Assembly (NCBI GenBank): GCA_003537495.1
Contig: DPSB01000543.1
Coordinates: 1-5,434, forward strand
Source of the DNA: Cytophagales bacterium
Lineage (GTDB): Bacteria > Bacteroidota > Bacteroidia > Cytophagales > Cyclobacteriaceae
Reading direction: 5' to 3'
DNA: 5,434 bases
In this document: positions 1-5,434 of the stretch, in pieces
How the letters are laid out: each line of letters begins with the position of its first letter
Numbering within the stretch: the stretch's first letter is position 1
Translations under genes and position numbers: made by a program
Notes under the pieces: generated by a model
The model's database searches: none
Seen by the model: the letters and a program-made list of their open reading frames with translations, nothing else
Told to the model about the DNA's origin: nothing

Positions 1-636
1 GACTGAGCATAATTCCGGCAATCGATCAACGGTAATTCCGGCATAATCCAATGCCTGTCCTTCCCACTTCATGGTGTGAATGTTCAATAAACCAGTAGCC
101 GAAGCCAGGCTGTAATCAATCACATACTCGCCCGTAAGTTGTTGTAAAATGTAACTCTTAAGCGTGAGGAACTTGTGCGTTTGAGCAAACCGCTCCGGAT
201 CATTTTTTTTAAGCCATAAAATTTTTAGCAAGGGCGACATGGGGTGAATGGGTGTGCCCGTAGCTTCATAAAGTTTTTTACCCAACTGCGAGTTTTTCAA
301 ATCCAGTGCTTCCTTCTTCCCACGGTTATCAGCCCACGTAATTACATTGCCCAGCGGAGCACCGTGTGCATCTACGGCAAGCAAACTATGCATGGAAGCG
401 ATAAAACAGATAGACTTTACTTTATACTTTTTAGGATGGATGTTCTCAATCAGAAAATTTTTGAGGACATATAGCATCGTAATAAAAATTTGTTCCGGAT
501 CCTGTTCGCTATAGTCAGGTTCGCTGTGGAAGGTAGGGTACGAGGCCTTGGTGGAATTAATTACATTGCCCTTCAGGTCAAATGCAAAAAGTCGCACGCC
601 ATTAGTTCCGAGTTCAATTGTGATGATGCATTCCAT
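1..636 (-). CDS. gntK: FGGY-family carbohydrate kinase, probably gluconokinase (N-terminal part, cut by the window edge)
   Basis: The minus frame starts at ATG 634-636 and stays open to base 1, giving 212 codons of a family usually near 500 residues. The C-terminal half, with the expected catalytic Asp, lies outside. Gluconokinase (EC 2.7.1.12) phosphorylates gluconate to 6-phosphogluconate with ATP in the cytoplasm. The visible part matches the FGGY N-terminal domain: a phosphate-loop-like IELGTNG (residues 7-13), ASMHSLLAVD (80-89), ITWADNRG (99-106), TGTPIHPMSP (126-135) and DYSLASATGLLNIHTMKWE (174-192). SMHS, ITWADNR and the HPMSP block favour gluconokinase over xylulokinase or glycerol kinase, from family knowledge. 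Residue 8 is Glu where the family normally has Asp (DxGT). The ATG at 640 is out of frame and soon stops, so 636 is the start. It lies 3 bases after the AraC-type gene's stop, with no room for a promoter or terminator in the gap. Kinase family is secure; the substrate is less so. Confidence 0.85.
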   Translation of the reverse strand, partial: MECIITIELGTNGVRLFAFDLKGNVINSTKASYPTFHSEPDYSEQDPEQIFITMLYVLKNFLIENIHPKKYKVKSICFIASMHSLLAVDAHGAPLGNVITWADNRGKKEALDLKNSQLGKKLYEATGTPIHPMSPLLKILWLKKNDPERFAQTHKFLTLKSYILQQLTGEYVIDYSLASATGLLNIHTMKWEGQALDYAGITVDRLPELCSV

Positions 637-639
637 ACA

Positions 640-1530
640 TTAATCTTTTAAAGAGTCTCGCTTTCTGAATTCACCAGGTGTATACCCTGTTAATTTTTTA
701 AATGTGGTCGAAAAATGTTGCGAAGAGTAAAAGCCGGTATCTAAAGCAATGGCTGTTACTTTCACATTATCTCTGCGTAATAGTTTTATAGCTTCTGATA
801 TTCTGATATTGATTAAATAGTTAAGGGGCGAAAATCCTGTATAACTTTTTACACGTTCAGTAAAGGCAGTTGTACCCAACCCCACCAATGCGGCCATTTC
901 TTCAACTGTCCATTGATGCGCCAGATTTTTTCGTAGTGCCTGTTCCAGTTTAATGAAAGCCTGCGGGAAGTCGCGTTGTAAATTATTCTGCAATGTTGAT
1001 TGACGCGCAATTAAAATCAGCAGTTCGTCCATCAATTGATTGACGCGCGTTGTATATCCGATCTGCTGCTGAAAAAGTTCAGTTTGGATAAGTTGTAAAA
1101 TGGAAAGTATTGGCTTCATTTTTACCAGCACTGGTGTTTGGCTTAGGTGTAAGATCCTGCCGATGGTTAACCTCTCCCGTTCTGATAATCCACTCCACTT
1201 ACCCAGCACCATTTGCATATTGCTTTCAATGCGATCTACTTTAATGTGTATCCAGAAAAGCGTACCGATGTCCAGAAAATCATTTTCGCCCTGAAACGTT
1301 TGGCCAGGAAGTATTACGGCTACATCGCCTGGGTATAAAATGGTGTGCCGATCTTGTATAACCCACTCAAACTTTCCTTCCATTACATAATAAATCCTAA
1401 TACAATCAGAAGTAGTGAGGCTCAGAGAGTTTAACTGAATGGTGTTGTTCTTTCTGATCGCAAATTCAAGAATGTGCGGAAATCCCGACAGTTCTTTGGA
1501 TTGAGAATGGTGTAGAAAAAACTGATTCAT
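640..1530 (-). CDS. AraC-family transcriptional regulator
   Basis: This complete 296-residue protein has the normal length for a sugar-responsive AraC/XylS regulator. Residues about 25-100 form the cupin-like effector and dimerisation domain, with the typical YPGDVAVILPGQ turn at 66-77. Residues about 207-290 form the DNA-binding domain. The first helix-turn-helix is around WTVEEMAALVGLGTTAFTER (207-226). The second carries the family signature: IALDTGF (261-267), HFSTTFKKLTGYTP (272-285) and FRK (288-290). The start is fixed because the codon directly before ATG 1528-1530 is an in-frame stop (TAA, 1531-1533). The gene is divergent from the transporter gene and runs straight into the kinase gene (3-base gap), so it is probably co-transcribed with the kinase and controls both directions from 1531-1782. 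No ligand can be read from the sequence. Absence of a membrane segment or a two-component receiver domain suggests direct cytoplasmic sensing, not a hybrid two-component system. Confidence 0.95.
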   Translation of the reverse strand: MNQFFLHHSQSKELSGFPHILEFAIRKNNTIQLNSLSLTTSDCIRIYYVMEGKFEWVIQDRHTILYPGDVAVILPGQTFQGENDFLDIGTLFWIHIKVDRIESNMQMVLGKWSGLSERERLTIGRILHLSQTPVLVKMKPILSILQLIQTELFQQQIGYTTRVNQLMDELLILIARQSTLQNNLQRDFPQAFIKLEQALRKNLAHQWTVEEMAALVGLGTTAFTERVKSYTGFSPLNYLINIRISEAIKLLRRDNVKVTAIALDTGFYSSQHFSTTFKKLTGYTPGEFRKRDSLKD

Positions 1531-1600
1531 TTAGAACTAACCGCGATTATTAAAAGCCAATATATTATTCAACCAGAGCAAAACTGGAGAAAACAATTGT

Positions 1601-1641
1601 AACCGCAAGATGTGAAATCGCTGTTTCTATCGAAACCGCAA
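1601..1641. repeat. Pair of AACCGCAA direct repeats, candidate regulator binding site
   Basis: AACCGCAA occurs at 1601-1608 and 1634-1641, 33 bases apart start to start, close to three helical turns. Similarity extends to the right: the first copy is followed by GA then TGTG, the second by TCG then TGTG. A one-mismatch copy, AACCGCGA, lies at 1539-1546 next to the AraC-type start. AraC-family proteins commonly bind directly repeated half-sites, so these are candidate operators. The repeats are seen directly; the binding role is inference. Confidence 0.4.
1620..1639. promoter_or_regulatory. Imperfect palindrome GCTGTTTC-TATC-GAAACCGC
   Basis: The two 8-base arms (1620-1627 and 1632-1639) pair at 7 of 8 positions, including an unbroken GTTTC/GAAAC core around a 4-base centre. 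Two more pairs (1617-1642 and 1618-1641) form beyond one mismatch. The right arm overlaps the second AACCGCAA repeat. It could be an operator for a dimeric regulator or a hairpin in a long leader RNA. The symmetry is visible; the function is not established. Confidence 0.4.
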
Positions 1642-1644
1642 TCG

Positions 1645-1673
1645 TGTGCAAAATTCACCGCTGGGCATATTTG
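1645..1673 (+). promoter_or_regulatory. Weak candidate promoter for the SusC-SusD operon
   Basis: CATATTTG at 1666-1673 matches the Bacteroidota -7 consensus TAnnTTTG with one mismatch, and TGTG at 1645-1648 stands 17 bases upstream where a TTTG/TTG -33 element would be expected. A rival -7 element, TAAACTTG at 1689-1696, also has one mismatch, but its TTTG at 1670-1673 is only 15 bases upstream. Either would leave a leader of roughly 80-105 bases that contains the hairpin at 1714-1749. Such short degenerate words arise easily by chance. Confidence 0.25.
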
Positions 1674-1713
1674 GAAGTTGTTCGCTATTAAACTTGGAAC
1701 CTTGCTATCGCTT

Positions 1714-1749
1714 AAGAGGGGTTCGGGCCAAATGATCTGACCCCTTTTT
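1714..1749 (+). promoter_or_regulatory. Terminator-like leader hairpin upstream of the SusC-type gene
   Basis: AAGAGGGGT (1714-1722) can pair with ACCCCTTTT (1740-1748) in a 9-pair stem with one G-U pair and a 17-base loop, and the right arm runs into five T residues (1745-1749). On the plus strand this resembles an intrinsic terminator placed 33 bases before the transporter ATG, as in an attenuator. A rival fold pairs GGG at 1725-1727 with the same CCC at 1741-1743, with further pairs inside it. Only 5-6 pairs of the main stem are strong, so this is a candidate only. Confidence 0.35.
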
Positions 1750-1782
1750 GTAGAAACAGACCCAATTAAACCCTTTAATAAA

Positions 1783-4700
1783 ATGAGAAAATGCTACTTG
1801 CTTTTTTTGACATGCATACTGCTAACGGTATGCAGCCATACGCAAGTCTCCGCGCGAGATAACCGTATGTTTGGTTACGAAGCGTTGCTCGATCAGCAGC
1901 AACAAATTCGTGGTAAAGTTACCGATGAGAATGGTTCCGATTTTCCGGGCGTTAACGTGGTGATAAAAGGAACCACGAATGGAACCGTAACCAGTACCGA
2001 TGGTACCTATATTCTGGATGTGGCCTCTGGTGCAACTACCCTTGTATTTTCCTTTGTAGGCTACGCTACGCAAGAAGTGGCGATCAACGGGCAAACCAAC
2101 ATTAACATTTCATTAGCACCCGATGTACGCTCACTCGATGAAATTGTTGTAACGGCACTTGGCGTTCAGAAAGAATCCAAGAAGTTAGGATATTCTGCCA
2201 CAGCTGTGAAAACAGATGATTTGGCATTGCAACGAACTACAAATGTGATGGAATCATTGGTAGGTAAAGTGGCCGGCTTAAATATCACACCACCGGCAGC
2301 AGGTGCAGGTAGTAGCACGCAAATCCGGTTGCGAGGTCAGGCATCCTTTGCCGGAAATAATAACTCGCCATTATTTGTGATCAATGGCTTACCCATAGAT
2401 CAGGATGCACGAGGCACTAATGGTGCCGGTCAGGTGGCTCAACGCGACCGGGGTGATAATCTTCAAAATATAAACCCGGATGACATTGAAAGTATGACCG
2501 TTTTGAAAGGTGCTACCGCAGCTGCACTTTATGGTTCAAGGGCGGCTAATGGTGCTATTATTATAACCACCAAATCAGGTTCTAAAAATCAAGGCATTGG
2601 TGTGGACTATACAACCAGTTATACTTTTTCTCAAGCGCTTAATTTTATGGGTGAAATTCTCCAGACAGAATATGGTGCTGGAAGATTTGGAGTCAGACCA
2701 ATTGACCAAGGTCAGGCCAGAGACCTTAGTCATTTTAGCTGGGGTGAAAGATTAGATGGTGTACCAACAATAAACTTTGATGGTGAGCTCAGGCCTTACT
2801 CAGCCCATCCAAACCGGTTGTTTGAGTTTTTACGAACAGGAACAAACTTTACGAATACCATAGGTTTATCCGGTGGTGGTGCGAATGGAAGTTTCCGGGC
2901 ATCATTCTCCAATACTGATGCGAAAGGTATTGTACCAAACAATGAGTATAAGAAGAAGATTTTAAATGTGGGGATCAACCATAACATTACCCAAAGATTA
3001 AAGTTGATGATGAATATCAACTATGCGGTGGAGGCAAACATTAACCCACCTGCAATTGGTACACAAGGTGATGGGCCGGTAAACTTCTTTACAAGACTTT
3101 CCATGTCTACACCACTGGAAGCCTACAGGAAAAATGCTATCGACCCAGCTACTGGTGCAGAGTATAAGACCAGCGACTTTTTGGGAACCGTTAACAATCC
3201 GTATTACCCCATTCAAAAAGGTCAATTCTTTAATGACGATAGAAAACGTTTACTCGGAACAGCCACCCTTAGGTATGATCTAACTGATTGGCTTTATGTG
3301 CAAGGAAGGTATAACTATGATTACGGAACAAATTTTATGGAGTGGAATGAAGTGAACGGAAAAGGAGCAACTACACTGTTTGAAGGAACCACCGGCTTTT
3401 ATCGTGGTCGTTACGACATTGAACAAAGTGAATCAACCGACATTAATGCGGATTTCTTAATTGGTGGCAATAAAGAGTTTGGAAAGTTTTCGGTAGATGC
3501 AGCCTTTGGTGGAAACACCTTTCGAACCCAGTGGCATAGAAACGCACAGTTTGCCCGACTTTTTGTTGTACCCGATCTATATTCTATTAAAAACGGAACT
3601 GCGTGGGGAACTAACGATGCAAACTTTCAACCTTATCAGTATAGCAGAAGTAGAACCAACTCGCTTTATGGCTGGGCTGAGTTTGGCTATAATGGATTTT
3701 TATACTTGAATGTAACCGCAAGGGAAGACTGGTTTTCAGTATTGAATCCCCAAGATAATAGTGAGTTTTATCCTTCTGTATCCGGTAGCTTTATTTTCTC
3801 TGAGTTATTACCCAATCAGGAATGGTTATCCTATGGAAAATTGAGAACATCCTGGGCTCAAGTAGGAAGTGCAAATGGTGTGCGTCCTTATGAAGGTCAG
3901 TTGACTTATTCCATCAATCCGCAGTTTAACGGGCAAACAAGCTCAGGAATTAGTGGAAATCTGGCACCCAACCCTTTATTAACGCCATTTAAGGTTACTG
4001 AAAAAGAGATAGGTCTGGAGTTACGATTATTCAATAACAAGGTTCTGTTCGATGTATCAGCATTTGATAAAGTAACAACTGAACAGATAATGGATTTGAA
4101 TATCTCCAACACATCAGGTTATACTACATCTAAGCGAAATATCGGATCTCTGAAAAATAGTGGCTTAGAGACATTGATTGAAGTTACACCTTTTAAGAAA
4201 GGTAATTTCACGTGGACAACTTCCTGGAATAATACATTCCTGGCTACAAAAGTACTGGATGTAGGTAACACAAGTGGTACTTTCCTGGTGTTACGCTTTA
4301 ACGATACCGGAAATGAATTCCTGGGTGAATTGAGATACACTGAAGGCATGGCTATGAATCAGTTGTATGTTCGTTCATATCGTAGAAATGCCAGCGGTCA
4401 AATTGTGGTTGATAATAACGGACGCCTATTGGAGACCAATAGTGCTACTCCTGGAGCAGAAAATACAAATGGGTATCTTCCAATTGGCAGTTCTATACCT
4501 AAGCACACAGGTGGTTGGAATAACACGTTTACTTATAAAAATCTTTCCTTGGGCGTCTTCATTGATTATAAGTTTGGTGGCATGGTAATGTCATCCACAC
4601 TTTTGAATTTGACTCGTCAGGGACATTCCAAGCTATCGTTGGAAGGACGTAGAGAAGGAGAGGCTGGAATGACATTCCCGGCAGTATATGAAAGCACAGG

Positions 4701-5043
4701 GCTTCCTAATACTACCGTAGTTACAGACTTACAAAGCTTTTATGCGGATTATCGGAATAAGCAGATTGGAGATCCATTCATTTTCAAATCTGATTTTGTT
4801 AAGCTGAGAAATATTTCAGTTTCCTATAATTTCACCAGCTTGTTGCAGAGCGCTCCTGCTATGAAATTTGTGAAAGGATTAACACTGACTGCTTCTTGTC
4901 GTAACGTGGCCATCTTGCATAAGGTTCTTCCAGGCCTCGATCCGGAAGCCGTTCAATCTTCTGGAGACTACAGGGCAGGCTATGAAAATGCATCGCTGCC
5001 TACTACCCGCAATTACAATTTCAGTTTAAATGTTAGATTCTAA
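1783..5043 (+). CDS. SusC/RagA-family TonB-linked outer-membrane transporter
   Basis: This complete 1086-residue protein has the usual SusC-family length. It forms the outer-membrane barrel through which a nutrient held by the SusD-type partner is imported with energy from TonB-ExbBD. In order: a Sec signal peptide (about 1-24, ending in QVSA), a short linker, a carboxypeptidase-D regulatory-like domain (about 41-113, QIRGKVTDENG to FVGYATQEVAING), a TonB-box-like segment DEIVVTALG (119-127), the plug (about 128-265), and the beta-barrel to the end. The family hallmark LKGATAAALYGSRAANGAII is at 241-260. The C-terminus, NFSLNVRF, ends in the Phe typical of outer-membrane barrels. There is no room for an STN domain between signal peptide and the regulatory-like domain, so control through an anti-sigma factor is unlikely, which fits the divergent AraC-type gene. 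An in-frame stop at 1738-1740 and no earlier ATG support this start. The substrate cannot be read from sequence alone. Confidence 0.97.
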   Translation: MRKCYLLFLTCILLTVCSHTQVSARDNRMFGYEALLDQQQQIRGKVTDENGSDFPGVNVVIKGTTNGTVTSTDGTYILDVASGATTLVFSFVGYATQEVAINGQTNINISLAPDVRSLDEIVVTALGVQKESKKLGYSATAVKTDDLALQRTTNVMESLVGKVAGLNITPPAAGAGSSTQIRLRGQASFAGNNNSPLFVINGLPIDQDARGTNGAGQVAQRDRGDNLQNINPDDIESMTVLKGATAAALYGSRAANGAIIITTKSGSKNQGIGVDYTTSYTFSQALNFMGEILQTEYGAGRFGVRPIDQGQARDLSHFSWGERLDGVPTINFDGELRPYSAHPNRLFEFLRTGTNFTNTIGLSGGGANGSFRASFSNTDAKGIVPNNEYKKKILNVGINHNITQRLKLMMNINYAVEANINPPAIGTQGDGPVNFFTRLSMSTPLEAYRKNAIDPATGAEYKTSDFLGTVNNPYYPIQKGQFFNDDRKRLLGTATLRYDLTDWLYVQGRYNYDYGTNFMEWNEVNGKGATTLFEGTTGFYRGRYDIEQSESTDINADFLIGGNKEFGKFSVDAAFGGNTFRTQWHRNAQFARLFVVPDLYSIKNGTAWGTNDANFQPYQYSRSRTNSLYGWAEFGYNGFLYLNVTAREDWFSVLNPQDNSEFYPSVSGSFIFSELLPNQEWLSYGKLRTSWAQVGSANGVRPYEGQLTYSINPQFNGQTSSGISGNLAPNPLLTPFKVTEKEIGLELRLFNNKVLFDVSAFDKVTTEQIMDLNISNTSGYTTSKRNIGSLKNSGLETLIEVTPFKKGNFTWTTSWNNTFLATKVLDVGNTSGTFLVLRFNDTGNEFLGELRYTEGMAMNQLYVRSYRRNASGQIVVDNNGRLLETNSATPGAENTNGYLPIGSSIPKHTGGWNNTFTYKNLSLGVFIDYKFGGMVMSSTLLNLTRQGHSKLSLEGRREGEAGMTFPAVYESTGLPNTTVVTDLQSFYADYRNKQIGDPFIFKSDFVKLRNISVSYNFTSLLQSAPAMKFVKGLTLTASCRNVAILHKVLPGLDPEAVQSSGDYRAGYENASLPTTRNYNFSLNVRF

Positions 5044-5047
5044 AATT

Positions 5048-5434
5048 ATGAAACAAGTTAAACCATACATCCTTGCCTTAGCAGTAACGCTGTTGGCTGT
5101 AGCATGCGATAAGGATTTTGTAGAAATTAATACAAATCCGTATGCGGTAACAAGTTCAGATCCGGCATTGCTTTTTGCTGGAGCGCAACGTACTCACTTG
5201 GGCAACTGGAACTCCGAACATACGATCGTGCAGCATTTTGTTAGTCCATATAACGATGGTGCTACAGTTGGTGTTAATTTTAATGCCGATATAGATTTGA
5301 ATAATGTTCCGAAATGGAATCAGTCATACCCGACAGCCCTTCGAAGCATGATACAGGCTCTAAACATCTTAGGTAATACGACTGATCGTGTAAACTTAAA
5401 AAGTATGATTCGTATCTGGAAAGCTCAAACATTC
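5048..5434 (+). CDS. SusD/RagB-family nutrient-binding outer-membrane lipoprotein (N-terminal part, cut by the window edge)
   Basis: The frame opens at ATG 5048-5050, 4 bases after the transporter's stop, and runs through the right edge: 129 codons of a family usually near 450-550 residues. Residues 1-19 are a lipoprotein signal peptide (KQVK, then a hydrophobic stretch) ending in LLAVAC; Cys20 is the predicted lipidated residue. The mature start CDKDFVEINTNP, followed by DPALLFAGAQR (38-48), is typical of the SusD-like group annotated as nutrient-binding outer-membrane lipoproteins (SusD-like_2 type). The stretch WNQSYPTALRSMIQALNIL (90-108), in the first helical repeat region, also fits. 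SusD proteins sit on the cell surface as a lid over the SusC barrel and capture the ligand. The near-contiguous gene order indicates one transcript with the transporter. The C-terminal part and any downstream enzymes are not visible. Confidence 0.93.
   Translation, partial: MKQVKPYILALAVTLLAVACDKDFVEINTNPYAVTSSDPALLFAGAQRTHLGNWNSEHTIVQHFVSPYNDGATVGVNFNADIDLNNVPKWNQSYPTALRSMIQALNILGNTTDRVNLKSMIRIWKAQTF

Larger units (their letters stand above)
1531..1782. promoter_or_regulatory. Divergent intergenic control region between the AraC-type gene and the SusC-type gene
   Basis: These 252 bases contain no convincing gene. They must hold the start signals for both the minus-strand regulator-kinase operon and the plus-strand transporter operon. 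Inside are a repeated AACCGCAA word, an imperfect palindrome and a terminator-like hairpin, each listed separately. No clear Shine-Dalgarno sequence precedes either ATG; the leaders end in A/T-rich sequence (TTTAATAAA before 1783, TTCTAA before 1530 on the minus strand), as is usual in Bacteroidota. I found no minus-strand promoter that I would defend. Confidence 0.7.

Noticed and set aside
244..474. Open plus-strand frame of 76 codons antisense to the kinase gene
   Set aside because: It lies wholly inside the kinase coding sequence, shows no recognisable domain, and the opposite strand has strong family motifs throughout.
637..642. Overlapping ATG at 638-640 as an alternative kinase start
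   Set aside because: It reads in another frame and meets a stop codon after eight codons, so 636 is the only sensible start.
1100..1294. Open plus-strand frame of 64 codons antisense to the AraC-type gene
   Set aside because: The minus-strand frame encodes a complete regulator, and the antisense product has no recognisable features.
1573..1587. Short inverted repeat CCAG-N7-CTGG in the intergenic region
   Set aside because: Four-base arms are too short to distinguish from chance.
1822..2094. Minus-strand frame of 90 codons at the 5' end of the SusC-type gene, considered as an antisense gene
   Set aside because: The overlapping plus-strand sequence clearly encodes the carboxypeptidase-regulatory-like domain. 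Antisense small RNAs are known at some Bacteroides susC-type genes, but no promoter or terminator signal here supports one.
2796..4588. Several 68-76 codon frames on both strands inside the SusC-type barrel region
   Set aside because: They are out-of-frame shadows of a continuous, typical SusC barrel and have no independent evidence.
1783..5043. Base-composition shift within the SusC-type gene (hand-counted G+C 31/60 at 1981-2040 and 34/60 at 2281-2340, against 25/60 at 3241-3300 and 20/60 at 4081-4140), considered as a domain swap
   Set aside because: Only a few lines were sampled, 2341-2400 is already low, and different amino-acid make-up of plug and barrel can explain it. A sliding-window and codon-use calculation would be needed to claim exchange.

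Overview
The window looks like chromosomal DNA of a Bacteroidota (Bacteroidetes) bacterium, probably of the Cytophagales/Flavobacteriia side, though the sequence does not fix the genus. The main evidence is a SusC-type TonB-dependent transporter followed 4 bases later by a SusD-type lipoprotein, a pairing characteristic of this phylum. The start codons also follow A/T-rich leaders without a clear Shine-Dalgarno sequence, as is usual there.

Layout. Positions 1-636 (minus strand) hold the first 212 codons of an FGGY-family sugar kinase, most likely gluconokinase, cut by the left window edge. Positions 640-1530 (minus strand) encode a complete 296-residue AraC-family regulator with an N-terminal cupin-like sensor and a C-terminal double helix-turn-helix. 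Its stop codon lies 3 bases before the kinase start, so the two form a regulator-enzyme operon. Positions 1531-1782 are a 252-base divergent intergenic region. It carries repeated AACCGC-type words, a 20-base imperfect palindrome and a terminator-like hairpin shortly upstream of the transporter. Positions 1783-5043 (plus strand) encode a complete 1086-residue SusC/RagA-family outer-membrane transporter. Positions 5048-5434 (plus strand) are the first 129 codons of the SusD-like partner, cut by the right edge.

How the genes may work together (inference). The SusC/SusD pair would capture a sugar-derived ligand and import it across the outer membrane. The AraC protein would sense a cytoplasmic sugar or intermediate and control the shared intergenic region. 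The kinase would phosphorylate the released sugar acid, probably gluconate to 6-phosphogluconate. This resembles a small carbohydrate-utilisation locus; no glycoside hydrolase or inner-membrane permease is visible, and those could lie outside the window. Apart from the intergenic control region and the unusual pairing with a gluconokinase-like enzyme, the content is of known types. I see no clearly new system, mobile element, CRISPR array or RNA gene.
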